This document shows, one piece after another, positions 53,954 to 64,000 of a stretch of DNA of 64,000 bases (the first letter of the stretch is position 1; every line of letters begins with the position of its first letter). The notes under the pieces were generated by a model that was not told the origin of the DNA, did not search any database, and worked only from the letters and a program-made list of their open reading frames with translations. The stretch lies in contig NW_003314284.1 of assembly GCF_000143415.4 (NCBI RefSeq), forward strand, positions 1,096,984 through 1,160,983, written 5' to 3'. This stretch comes from Selaginella moellendorffii (lineage: Eukaryota; Streptophyta; Lycopodiopsida; Selaginellales; Selaginellaceae). A program made the position numbers and the translations under genes.

Positions 53954-55533
53954 ATGGAAGAATCGAAATGTGAGTGCTCGACGGCCGAGAAGGAGCTCTA
54001 ATTCTGGTTTTGTGTTTCCAGCTATCGAAACGCGCGCTGGAGCAGCCACGACCGCGATTCCTTCGAGAAAGCAAATCAATTTCGCTCAAGTTATCATAGG
54101 TGTGTGAAGCTCTTTTTTTTTCAATCCTTCGTTTACCTTTATATTTTTCTCTCTTTGAAAAGAGGGAGCGATTGCTGGAGCCACTGCTGGAGTTGTCGTT
54201 GAAACCGTGCTCTATCCGATTGACACTATCAAAACTCGACTGCAGGAAAGCTCTAATCTCTTTGTTTTTTTTTCTACTTCACTCCTACATGCCTTACTTT
54301 TTTTCTCTTTTCATTCAATGCATGTACCAAACAGGCTGCTCGAACGAGCGGGAAGATCGTGCTAAAAGGCCTGTATTCGGGTTTAGCAGGGAATCTCCTG
54401 GGAGTTCTACCGTAAGAAAATCTTTACTGGAAAACTGGAATGATTTGGCTTCGTGGTTTTCTTCAGGGCGTCCGCGATTTTTGTTGGAGTTTACGAGCCT
54501 GTGAAACGGAAGCTGGAAGAATGCCTTCCAGATCATTTAAGTTCCATCGCTCACTTGGTAAGCTTGCAAGCTTGCTTCTTCTTTTACCTCTCAAGTTTTC
54601 CTCCTCCACAGACTGCTGGTGCTACCGGAGGACTTGCAGCGTCGCTCGTCCGTGTGCCCACCGAGGTAACGCGAAGAAATCAATCTTTCCAATATTTTCT
54701 TCTTCGTTTACATCTCAGGTGGTGAAACAAAGGATGCAAACTCGTGAGTTTCCAAGGGCTCACATAGCTGTCCGGAGTATTGTGAGCAACGAAGGTTTCC
54801 GGGGCCTCTATGCGGTAAAATATTTAATATTTTACGATTGAAGTCGCTATCATAAGAAAACTGTGGTTCCCCGGTGCAGGGATTTGGTTCCTTCTTGTTG
54901 CGAGACCTGCCTTTCGACGCGATCCAGTTTTGCATTTACGAGCAACTTAAGATCGGCTACAAAAAGATGGTAAATTACTTATGAGTTACGAGTTAAGCAG
55001 CTTAATCTTTCGTTGTTGTCTCTCAGGCCAGACGAGATCTCTATGACTCCGAAACAGCTCTTGTCGGAGCCTTTGCTGGTGAGCAAGATCTTTCGTGTTT
55101 CCTTCTACTTTTTTGTTCTGAGACGTCTTTCCAGGGGCATTAACGGGTGCCTTGACTACGCCCCTGGACGTTATCAAAACACGCCTCATGATCCAGGTAA
55201 GCTTTTCGGCGACTTCAAGGACTTGAAATCATGGACTTTGCAAATCCTCCAGGGAAAATCAAACGCATACAAAGGCATAGTCGATTGCGTCCAGAAGATC
55301 GTCCAAGAAGAAGGAGCTGGAGCACTCACCAAAGTAAGCTCTAATGCTTCTTGGAGTTAGAAAACAAACTATTTACGCAGGGAATCGGTCCGCGAGTGAT
55401 GTGGATTGGCATCGGAGGCTCCATTTTCTTTGGAGTCCTGGAAAAAACCAAGCAGGTCCTGGAGCAGTCCCACCAGAAGAAAGTGATCAAAACAACAACC
55501 AGCAACAATTTTCCCCGAACAAAGGAGCTCTAA
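53954..55533 (+). CDS. S-adenosylmethionine carrier (SAMC-like mitochondrial carrier family)
   Basis: Twelve exons: 53954-53969, 54022-54099, 54163-54263, 54335-54411, 54467-54557, 54612-54665, 54719-54814, 54880-54969, 55027-55078, 55135-55196, 55253-55333 and 55381-55533 (951 nt, 316 aa). Three carrier repeats with Px(D/E)xx(K/R) signatures: YPIDTIKTRLQ, VPTEVVKQRMQ and TPLDVIKTRLM. Further matches are KIVLKGLYSGLAGN, LPASAIFVGVYEP, LLRDLPFDAIQFCIYEQ and GIGPRVMWIGIGGSIFFGVLE. These are diagnostic of plant SAM transporters, which exchange SAM for S-adenosylhomocysteine across plastid and mitochondrial membranes. At the end of exon 3 the expected donor after CTGCAG reads GAAAGC instead of GTAAGC. 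The model therefore uses a weak GT 18 nt later, adding ESSNLF. Confidence 0.9.
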
Positions 55534-55659
55534 CCTCAGGTCCATTCCGTTTTACTTTGTAAAGGATGGAAATTTTTTGCGCAATTGAAACTGACTCGTT
55601 TCAAGGGAAAGAGGCAAAAAGAAAAGAAATAGGCATAACCTCCGTTGCGGGTTCGGAAG

Positions 55660-57531
55660 ATGCTGGCGAGTCGTGGGGTTAGGCGCTACGTATGGAATGT
55701 ATGGCGACACCGCTCGGTAAGCGCAAACTTGGTTCTTGGAACTCGCTGAGAAGATCTTGTGTTCCAGTTTTCGCGGGTTCTTGCTATGAAAGAAGCTGGA
55801 GTGGAGACGATCGCCTTCCCAAGGTTTTTGATAGCGGGAAAATCGGGTTTTTCGGTGATGACTGTGTTCCAGGGAGAGGGTTGGATTGAGCTATACTTTG
55901 AACTGGGCGCTTTCAGCCAAGGCTATCCCACCGTCTGGAGATGTGTATGACAATCTCAAGGACTCGGAGCTCCAGGATCATGGTGCTCGTCCACAAGGCA
56001 AGTCACAGTTCTAGGCTGCTCGGTTATTTGCTTTTCAGCTAGCAAGAATCACTATTCCAGACTCTATCTCTGGATCCAAGATTTTTGCCCGTGGAAGCTA
56101 CTCCACCGGCGCTAGTGAGATCAGCAAGGCACAGTTTAACAAGCTATTCAAGGAGGTACCAAAGAGGATCTTTCTTTGATTTTTGCTTTCATTGTTTGCT
56201 CCAACCTTGCTGGAACGATCGTGTGCTAGGTGGCTCAACACCTTTCCTCTTGCAGCAAGCTGTTTGTGCAAGATGGTTCCATTGGAGCATCGTCCAAGCA
56301 TGTTAAAGTTCGAGCAGTCTGTGACAATCCTTCGGCTGCGGGGATTTTGAGAAACACACTGTGCTCCACTGTTGAAAGGGGAGACTCTGCGCTTTCCATC
56401 TACGTTGCATCCGCACACAAGTAAGTTAAGCTAAGAAAGATCAGTTTTTTCTCTTCATTTGCTTATGGAAAACATCACTTCAGGACCAAAGCGTTGGAGC
56501 TCCCAGAGAACACTCCTTTCATTGCTGCGGACTACGATCGCTCGGCCTTGATCGTTGGTGGAAAAGCTTTCGCCGATGAGAAGGCTCTGAAAGACGCAAT
56601 CGCCGCTCTTGCTGCTCCTGCAATCGTTGCGAGTGGAGCTCTGCCTCTAACAGCTCGGTATGGTCGTCTCTCAGGTTTGCTTGCAGCAAAATTCTCACTC
56701 CAAAAGCTGTTTTATTTGTTCTTCCTTTGCTCAGCGTACTCCACATCAAAGACTCTCATGTAATCGTCGCTGGACCGGACTCCATCCTCTCCAAGAACGA
56801 GGCCGTGATCAAAGCATCGGTCTTTCCAGAAGAGGGAGTTCTCTGGAATGCGAGCTTTGGAGCCACGAGATTTTTCAACACACAGAAAGCCGCTGTGCCA
56901 AAGCTTGTCTCCCCAGCAGCTCTTGTGCTCGTCACGGTTGACAGGTACGTGACAAGAACGAATTCTCCTGGAAAAAAAATCTCATCGTTTCCTTTTTCCA
57001 GCTCCGGTGTTCTTCCAGAGATCACCAAGTTGAGCCCTCAGCAATGTGCCTTCCTCTCTCTGGCCGGCTACGATGGCAAGACTTACACCCCAGCGTACAA
57101 CAAGCGCCTGGCCTCCGTCGATCCGGCTACGCTCGCCACGGAGCTAGCTGCCATGGTAAAAGAACTCTTCACGAGAATCAGAGCTAACTTTGCTCGAAAA
57201 ATTTGCAGCTGACTAGCACGAATCTGCCTGCGTTATTGGTGAATGCCACCAGCGAAAAGAATGGTATGTATGGCTTGGTTTTCCTCTTCACCATGCTCAA
57301 ACCATCTTGGTTCTAGTGCCCAAGCTGATCGAAAGAGCGGCCACTGTTAAAGAGCCAAAGAGCAACGATGAAGCAGGTTCTAAAAACTCTTTCTTGTCAT
57401 GTTTCTTTTGAGGATTTTGGTTTGATCGCGTTGGTTCTTCTTCTTCTTTCCTTGCAGTGAAACAGTGGAGTGATCGACACAAAGAATTCGTCGCTAGATC
57501 ATTTCCAGCCTTTGCTCTACCCAGCATTTAA
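55660..57531 (+). CDS. Conserved plant protein of unrecognised function, probably organellar
   Basis: Eleven exons: 55660-55716, 55768-55854, 55922-55997, 56043-56155, 56230-56420, 56484-56657, 56735-56944, 57002-57155, 57209-57263, 57317-57376 and 57458-57531 (1251 nt, 416 aa; every junction in phase). The N-terminus (MLASRGVRRYVWNVWRHRS) is Arg-rich without acidic residues, like a mitochondrial presequence. The body has well-ordered blocks (ITIPDSISGSKIFARGSYS, VRAVCDNPSAAGILRN, PFIAADYDRSALIVGGKAF, ASGALPLTARVLHIKDSHV, FLSLAGYDGKTYTPAYNKR) but no catalytic motif I can name. Intron 3 (55998-56042) has a GC donor and is only 45 nt. It is clearly a real gene, given eleven consistent exons. 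Confidence 0.8.
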
Positions 57532-57643
57532 CGCTTAAAGGAAGAAAGAATGTAATTTTTCCCAAGCAATTCATGTAAGAATTTCTAGGGTTCTAGCGCA
57601 TGGCGATTCCCACCAGGTATGATTCTCCGCTGATCCCAGCGCC

Positions 57644-59155
57644 ATGCTCCCTCCCAGCATCCCAATCGCCACAGTCCAGCTCGTGCGCCTCCTCCGATCG
57701 CACAAGAACGAGCAGCGGCTGCTGGAATGGGGCCGGCAGAGCAACGGCTGCGCGCGCGTCCTCCGCAGCCCCAGGCTCGTCGCGGGCGTGCTGGAACAGC
57801 TCAAGAAAGAGGCCGATCTAGCGAGCGTCTTCTTCCGATTCGTGGCCAGGCCGGAGGTGGGCTTCTCCCACACCAGTTTCACTTACAACAAGCTCCTCGA
57901 GGCTCTAGTCTCTGGCGGTAGACACAGGGAGGCTTTCAGGATCTACAAGGAAGAAATGGCGGTGGCAAGCTCCTCTTCGTCTCCTCCATCGCCGCCACTC
58001 TTCGACAACTACACGTACTTTGTTCTCGTCCGAGCGCACTGCCTGGCCGGGGAGCTCCAGGCCGCCATGGATTTGCTGCGCGAGATGGAGCAGCAGCCAG
58101 GCATGGCTCCCACTCCTTCCATGTACAACTTCTTCGTCCACGCGCTGTGTAAGTCGGGCAAAGTTCCAGAGGCGATGGAGGTCGTCAAGAACATGAAAGA
58201 TGGAGCTTGCAAGCCGGACGTGGTGACTTTCAACACACTGATAGCCGGTCTCTGCAAGGCCGGGAGGCTCGACGAAGCCCAGCAAGTCCTCGACGAGATG
58301 GAAAGGAGTGGCTTCGCTGCAAACCTCGTCACTTACAACACTCTCATCAACGGGCTCTCGAGCGCTGGCCGGAGTGGAGAGGCCGTGCTTGTGATGCAAG
58401 GAATGACCACCACGCCGGATACCCAGACTTACAACGCAATCATCCACGGCTTCTGCAAGTCCGGGGAGATCGACCGCGCTTACGGCTTTCTCGAGGAGAT
58501 GAAGCAGCGCGCTGGCTGCTCGCCGGACACTTTCACGTACAGCATCCTCATCAACGGGCTTTGCAAGTCGTCCAACCTCCGCAAGGCCGACGAGCTGCTC
58601 CAGGAGATGATCGGGCGGAAGGACTGCTGCGCGAGCGTGGTGGCTTTCAATACTCTGGTGGACGGCTACTGCAAGGCCCAGGATCTGGACCGAGCTCGCG
58701 AGCTCCTGAGCAGCATGCTCGAGCATGGCTGTGCGCCGGACGTGGTGACTTACAGCACCATCATCGACGGGCTGTGCCGGTGCGGGGACGTCGACAAAGG
58801 CTTTGCGCTGCTCGAGAAGATGGTGTCGCGGGGTTGCAAGCCCGACGTTGTGACTTACACCGTGCTGGTGACCGGGCTGTGCAAGGCGGGGAAGATGGTG
58901 GAGGCGTGCCGGCTTGTGAAGAGGATGCTGGAGGATGGCTGCACTCCAAACGCGGTGACTTACAGCTTGGTCTTCGATGGGCTTTGCAAGATTGATAAGC
59001 TCGACATGGCCAACGATCTCCTGACCAGCATCAGAGACAAGGGGCGTATCACGGACGTCGTCGCGTTTGAGGCGCTGCTCTTGTCGGTGAAGAAGAGGCT
59101 CCTGGACAGGGCGGCCTTTCAGAAATGGAAGCTCGAGACTTCGATCAACTTCTGA
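57644..59155 (+). CDS. P-class pentatricopeptide repeat protein
   Basis: Single exon, 503 aa. About ten 35-residue P repeats from residue 75 on, such as PDVVTFNTLIAGLCKAGRLD, NLVTYNTLINGLSSAGRSGE, PDTFTYSILINGLCKSSNLR and PDVVTYTVLVTGLCKAGKMV. No E or DYW extension, as expected for P-class proteins, which act in organelle RNA processing, splicing or stability. The 40 N-terminal residues are Arg/Ser-rich and could be a presequence. The repeats are clean and regular. The gene starts 112 bp after the upstream stop. Confidence 0.92.
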   Translation: MLPPSIPIATVQLVRLLRSHKNEQRLLEWGRQSNGCARVLRSPRLVAGVLEQLKKEADLASVFFRFVARPEVGFSHTSFTYNKLLEALVSGGRHREAFRIYKEEMAVASSSSSPPSPPLFDNYTYFVLVRAHCLAGELQAAMDLLREMEQQPGMAPTPSMYNFFVHALCKSGKVPEAMEVVKNMKDGACKPDVVTFNTLIAGLCKAGRLDEAQQVLDEMERSGFAANLVTYNTLINGLSSAGRSGEAVLVMQGMTTTPDTQTYNAIIHGFCKSGEIDRAYGFLEEMKQRAGCSPDTFTYSILINGLCKSSNLRKADELLQEMIGRKDCCASVVAFNTLVDGYCKAQDLDRARELLSSMLEHGCAPDVVTYSTIIDGLCRCGDVDKGFALLEKMVSRGCKPDVVTYTVLVTGLCKAGKMVEACRLVKRMLEDGCTPNAVTYSLVFDGLCKIDKLDMANDLLTSIRDKGRITDVVAFEALLLSVKKRLLDRAAFQKWKLETSINF

Positions 59156-59332
59156 GACTTGATCAAGCTCCCAGGACGCGAGTTTCTCCACCAGAAACCC
59201 CGAAAAACTCCGGGACACCGATCGAAAGCTCTGGACAGGACTTTCATTGCGAGAAAGCGGACTTGAGCTAGTTCTCTGGAGACCAAGTTACGATTTATTA
59301 GATCGATCATAGCAAAGAACACTACCACCACT

Positions 59333-60462
59333 TTATGCTGCCGAGACTATGGCAGAATGGACAGGCATTGCGTGGTTCTTTGGCTCTTCATCTTCGTCAA
59401 CGTCCCACATAAACGCCGCATAAGCACCCAGCACGGAGCTGCGGAAGAACAAACAAGAGAAAAAGAAGAACAGCGTAAGAAAAGAGAAACAAAAACAGAG
59501 CTCGAGCTTGTTACCAGTCGTCTGGCGAGGCCTGGGCAGCTTGCTCGAAGTAACTCGCAGCTCGCTCCTCGTCCCTCCGAAACTCCCAGATGAGTCTAGC
59601 ATACTGGGCGCGGAGCTCTGCATCGTCGGGGCTCGCAAGGATGGCTCGCTCGTACAGCTCCTCGGCTCTTGGAAGATCTCGCTTCTGGAAATAACGAGAA
59701 GCTTAGAAGCTAATCACGCGGAGAGAGAAGAAAAAATCTTGGGACCATACGTACCTCGTACAAATATCTAGCATAGTTCCTGAGCAAGAGAGAATTGCCC
59801 GGATCTTCCGCGAGTAGCCGCCGGTAGTGAGCGTCCATGCTGTATGGGCGATCGCGGTTGCCACCACCGCCACCACCGCCGGTGATGGTTCCAAGCCCAC
59901 CACCACCACCAATTCCAAATCCTCCCGCGATGGACATTGCATGGAGCTCGTTGAAATCCTGGAGAGAATTCACTGGAAGCTCCAGTGAGCTCCAATGGTT
60001 GATGGTGCTGCTAGACAATGACGATCCTCCATTCCCTCCAAAGCACCCAGAGATGCTACATCGTTCTTCTTCACAGTCGCTCCCAAGGAGCACCGATTCT
60101 TCTGGCACTGGCGCTTTCAACTCGTCCAAGAAGGAATCCAGCGCGGAACCGGCCCCAGCGGGGAGCGAGGAGTGGCGCTTGAGCGGCGGCATTGATCTTC
60201 GAGAGCCATTGCGGAGGCGGCCATGGCCGCCGCTATCGCCAGTATTCGCCGAAATGCATGGCGGCCCCAGGGATCTCACTGCCGAGAGATCGCTCTCCGA
60301 CTGGATCCTCCTGACCGAGAGCGCGCGATCGAGCTCCCGGCTAGAGCAGCAAGAGCTCGCCGCCGGTGACGCGAATCCAGCGATCCTAGCCCTCTCACCT
60401 TCCACTGCTTCCGCGAGATCGCAGGATCCAAGCGCCGGCGTGGAGGAGGTCCTGAGCAGCAT
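59333..60462 (-). CDS. Plant TPR-like protein
   Basis: Three exons, 59755-60462, 59515-59684 and 59333-59438 (984 nt, 327 aa). The N-terminal two thirds is Ser/Gly-rich with a glycine run (IGGGGGLGTITGGGGGGG). The C-terminal third has TPR-type helices: AHYRRLLAEDPGNSLLLRNY, DLPRAEELYERAILASPDD, DEERAASYFEQAAQASPDD and SVLGAYAAFMWDVDEDEE. This matches a plant family of TPR-like superfamily proteins of unknown function. The last border is supported by the DDC-S-VLGAYA join. Confidence 0.82.
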
Positions 60463-60914
60463 TGTCGATTGCCCCAGCTTCGTCGTCTCGCCTCGCCGCG
60501 GCTATGGCGGTGAGAGGAGGGCAAAGGCAAAATATTCCCTCACCATCGCGCGTGACACGTGTACCATCAAGAGTATGACACGCGGCGGATTGGCCAGCTC
60601 ATTACAGTCACGTGAAAAAGACGATTCACTATCAATTTAATCACTATCAATAAACCGTTGACTGAAAAGACGACTATGTTCTGTTGACTAAAACCTTGAC
60701 TAAACCCTTGATTCTGAGAGAATTTACAGGTCTTATATGTACTCACTGAAAACTTCTCCCACCGCCGCGCAAGATTTGTAAGAACTTGACCTTCGTTCCA
60801 GCGTGCTCACCAAAAAGAATGCGTGTGTGCTCGATCGGGAGGGACGACAACGCCCGCCTTTGACACCTCTCGCTCCATCTGTGAGAGACCCCCATCTCCT
60901 CTCTTTTCGTGCCT
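60463..60914. other. Upstream region of the TPR-like gene and 3' flank of the HECT ligase
   Basis: About 450 bp. Contains GACACGTGTACC (G-box core, about 60554) and a run of degenerate TTGACT/GACTAAA W-box-like repeats (about 60655-60710). No gene is seen. Confidence 0.4.
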
Positions 60915-63900
60915 CTAGGAGAGATCAAACGATCCTTGTCCTTCGGAGATGGCATACATCAACCTTTCTCGCATCACCTCCTGCAAAAAAGAGTGGTTTT
61001 TTTCAGAGCTTTTCTTCATGAGAAAGTGTTCTTCGCGAGGAAAACATACCCTGGAGGAATAGGGCGGCAGCTTGAGATAGTTGGCACATGTCATCACACT
61101 TGGGAGGTCCCCGTCCGCAAGAGTTGTCCCCATGGCAGACGCGGCACCTGGCGGAGTTGATCCCAACACCACGGAGGATCCATTGCCACCTGTTGGATGC
61201 TGGAAAAAGAAAAAGAAGTGTTAATGGATGAACGAAATGGTGTCAATCTCTTGCTCACCTTACGCACGATCGTAAGCTTGGGATTCAAGGCAGCTAGACC
61301 CCCGGGTGGGAGACGTGGAGCTCCTGTGGCAAATCTCAAGAAGTCCCGCTGCTCTTCAGCAGTGAACTCGCCCATTATCTCCAATAGCTGAAAAGAACAT
61401 GAGTTAAAATTCACCGAGACGTATATAGAATCCTCTTACATGACGAACAGGTGGACTGGCTGAAGTATAGCCGTGATCAAACTTGATATGATCCACCAGA
61501 GTTTCCGGCTGTTAACAAGGACAGGCCCATCAATACTATGACCGAGAAAAAGAAAGAAAAAAAACGCACCGTCCACAGTTCTCGCCGTCCACATAGTAAA
61601 TTATCGAGTTCCTGCTCAGTGAAGATCTGCAATGAGCTTAACTGAAACACCTGCAGATGAACAGAACATTAATAAGGAAGCCTGGCGAACTTCTATGCTT
61701 ACCTGACTAAATCCTGATCGTAATGCTTCCATCTGTGCGGAAATACCCATCTTCACCGTTGCATCCACAACTAATGCTACATATTCCTCGAGGTTGTCCA
61801 GAGTCACCTGATCACACAGATTAGTTCGTTCGCGTATAAAGTATCTGTCACCATACCATGATCTCGTTTCCACCTTCTTTCAGGTGGAACTCTGGATATC
61901 CCGGAAGCGTGAAGTCGAGGCAAAGGTCTTCAATCCTCGAACCACGGAATCTCAGTCCATCCGACATCTGATGGCAAACGCCCTCCAGATATTGCTTACG
62001 GCGGACCAGACCTTGCAATTCGTCCAATGTTGACCCGAGTTCTGGGTCAATGGCCTTAACATCGTAAAGGTCCAGTTCCTGTCAAACCGAAAACAATGTT
62101 AAGTAGCAGAAACTAAAGAGTAGCGAGTAAGTACCTGTCCAAGAACAAGCTTGTAAAAGGGGATGGAGAAGGGAAGATCCAACAGACGTCCATCCTGTAA
62201 AGCTTTGGCCATGACTCTCCCAAGCAGTCGGAAGTGTTCCACTGTTTTCGTGTATCTGGCGTCAGTCGACGCGGGGTGCCACGGCCGTGGAAACAAGCCA
62301 TGCGGAGCGGTCACGTAATCAATGTTCTGCTCCACTGGCTGAACACTCGCCTGATTCTCTGACGGTTCGTCCAACACATCCTCGTTGATGTCAGGCATCT
62401 CAGTGTCTGCTTGCTGAGGCGAGCCCGGACGAGATTCCGTACGCCACAGATCCAAAGAGTTCTTCTGAAGTTCACGACTAACCAGCGTGTAAAACTCCAG
62501 CGTAGGCCCCAGACCTGTGCCAACCTCCCCGAAGTACTCCACTTCCAAAACAGCCTTGTGACCGGAGTAAAGCTCCATAACCTTCGCAGCCGAGTCGAGA
62601 ATCCGCGTCCTGGAAACGCGAACTTTCTGACGTTGTAGCCTGCCAACTCGAAGCTCACGTTCGTTTGCAGAAGATGTCCCGTCTGCACTCTGCTGCTGCT
62701 GCAACCGCTGGAGAGCACGAGAAAGGCCAAACGCAGTCGAATGGAAGTACTGCCTCCTCGTCTCGAACGGGAAGAGAAACGGACACGCTTTAGTCAGCTG
62801 GTGGCACCACGCCGGCAAGCCGCCGCTGCAGAGGGCCAGGGCGTCTTGCATCTGACGCGCCAGCTTGGGAGTTAGTTTGCTGCTAAGGAACTCTTCCTGT
62901 AGAACAGACGCCCCTCCCGTTGATGCCTCACTGAGGCTGAGACTTGATACTTTGCCTTCGGCAAAGGCGTCTATCACCCCTTGAGCACGTAAGCGAGGAG
63001 CCAGTCTGTTCAAACCTTCCAACACCCGGAGCAGCAGTAGGATGTTATACGTCGAGCTCGACTTATCTAAGTCACAAGGCAGTTCTCCTTGCAATATAGC
63101 GTCCAAAAGTGATGCTTGTTGCAACCCGTCTAACCCCTGACTACTGGAACCGGCCACCCCAGACTTAGTGCTACTAACCCCTCCTGGAGAAGTCTTTTCA
63201 GTCGGATCAGCTCTCTGATAAGTTATCGTGTAAACCTCGTCCCACAACCTGCGGCCGTGGCCTAACGGATGATCTGGTGCTGCATATCGTTCGTCGTCAT
63301 CTTCGTCCATGGCTGTTTGTCTTTGGATTGCCTGGAAAATAGTCAAGGACCTGTTGAGCAGTTTACCACCCAGATAGAAAGACAGCTTTGGAGGCACGTT
63401 AGCGGAAGCGATAGCTGCGAGAGACTTGCGATCTTTGCTGTTTTTTGAAGCATTTGCGCCAGCCATTGCAGCCGCAGCAAACGAAAGAGCACCCTTTCCA
63501 ACAGCAGCGGTCGCTCTTGATCCACTTGCCCCTGTTCCTATTAAGACCGGCGTACTTGAACCTGCAGCACCTGTGCCGAAAGGAGATGGAGTCTCGCTCG
63601 TGGTGGCACTAGTCGCAACAGCCCCTGCATCCGCAGAATCTCCCAGTTGCACATCATGCACACGATCACCGACGCAAACTTCAGCTGGCTCTTCACCGAA
63701 AAGCTGCACACAAAAAAATCATATAAGCAAGATTTGAAAAATATATCTAGCAAGCTGTAGAAACTTACTTCCTCTTCGTCCTCAGAGACATCATCCTCGT
63801 CCATTGCTACGGCGTCCTCAACTTCAACAGGAGACGCGTCTGCATCGTCATCCTGGAACATAAAATCGTGTCAACAGGGGAAAACACGAAAAAAGAGACT

Positions 63901-64000
63901 TACCTCGCTGTCAATGGGTGCCCGTTGTTTTGTAACAGCTGCCGAAGCTGCCGCAGCAGCAGCTCTCCTTCTAGCAGCCGCATTACGAGTTTCAGGACCC
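60915..64000 (-). CDS. HECT-type E3 ubiquitin ligase, UPL3/UPL4 class (C-terminal part; runs off right edge)
   Basis: Ten exons in the window: 63904-64000 (partial), 63769-63852, 62135-63703, 61857-62078, 61703-61807, 61570-61650, 61440-61508, 61259-61387, 61050-61199 and 60915-60980. The visible part begins with an Ala-rich, acidic linker ([10 protein letters not shown]). The conserved pre-HECT region follows ([20 protein letters not shown]), then the HECT domain ([60 protein letters not shown]). The catalytic Cys is in [18 protein letters not shown] and the tail is [13 protein letters not shown]. In Arabidopsis UPL3/KAKTUS controls trichome branching and proteasome-linked transcription. The N-terminal ARM repeats should lie beyond base 64000. 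Confidence 0.93.

Overview
The window is nuclear DNA from a land plant, most likely a spikemoss (Selaginella, probably S. moellendorffii; this is inference). The evidence is as follows. Genes are compact, with many 45-90 nt introns. Intronless PPR genes are present, one built almost entirely of 31-residue S-type repeats. There is a MIR166 precursor and an intron-containing elongator tRNA-Met. A plant-type MurA (plastid peptidoglycan pathway) sits a few genes away from a flagellar dynein-regulatory-complex protein (DRC11/IQCA). That pairing fits a seed-free vascular plant that still makes swimming sperm.

Layout. 1-9.5 kb: 5' end of a group I WRKY gene (-), an S-type PPR gene (+), a Barentsz/CASC3-like exon-junction-complex gene (+, 9 exons), a Yippee-like gene (+), then an unresolved possibly decayed stretch. 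9.5-18.2 kb: an AT-rich block without intact genes. It holds an approximately 0.96 kb foldback and two decayed Ty3/gypsy 3' halves in inverted orientation, each ending in a 176-bp LTR. 18.5-29.3 kb: trihelix factor (+), PLS-class PPR (-), OEP24 (-), a small coiled-coil protein (-), tRNA-Met (+), MurA (+), a C2H2/PARP-like protein (+) and a GDSL esterase (+). 29.3-33.7 kb: no protein gene, but a MIR166 precursor on the minus strand. 33.7-42.2 kb: a Cys-rich plant protein (-), a two-domain GT2-like glycosyltransferase (+) and two tandem GH18 chitinases (-). 42.4-53.7 kb: a run of minus-strand multi-exon genes: DRC11/IQCA, ERO1, an O-fucosyltransferase and CTU1/NCS6. CTU1 carries an apparent one-base frameshift. 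53.9-59.2 kb: an S-adenosylmethionine carrier sharing a 235-bp divergent promoter with CTU1, an unrecognised probably organellar protein, and a P-class PPR (all +). 59.3-64.0 kb: a TPR-like protein (-) and the C-terminal two thirds of a UPL3/UPL4-type HECT ubiquitin ligase (-), running off the right edge.

These are unlinked housekeeping and regulatory genes, not one pathway. Exon boundaries were placed by hand from splice signals, reading frame and family resemblance. Where exon lengths sum to a multiple of three across many exons, the model is well supported. The items most worth checking are MurA, DRC11, MIR166, the CTU1 frameshift, a group of non-GT donors (four GC-AG and one possible GA-AG) and the nested inverted retroelement structures.
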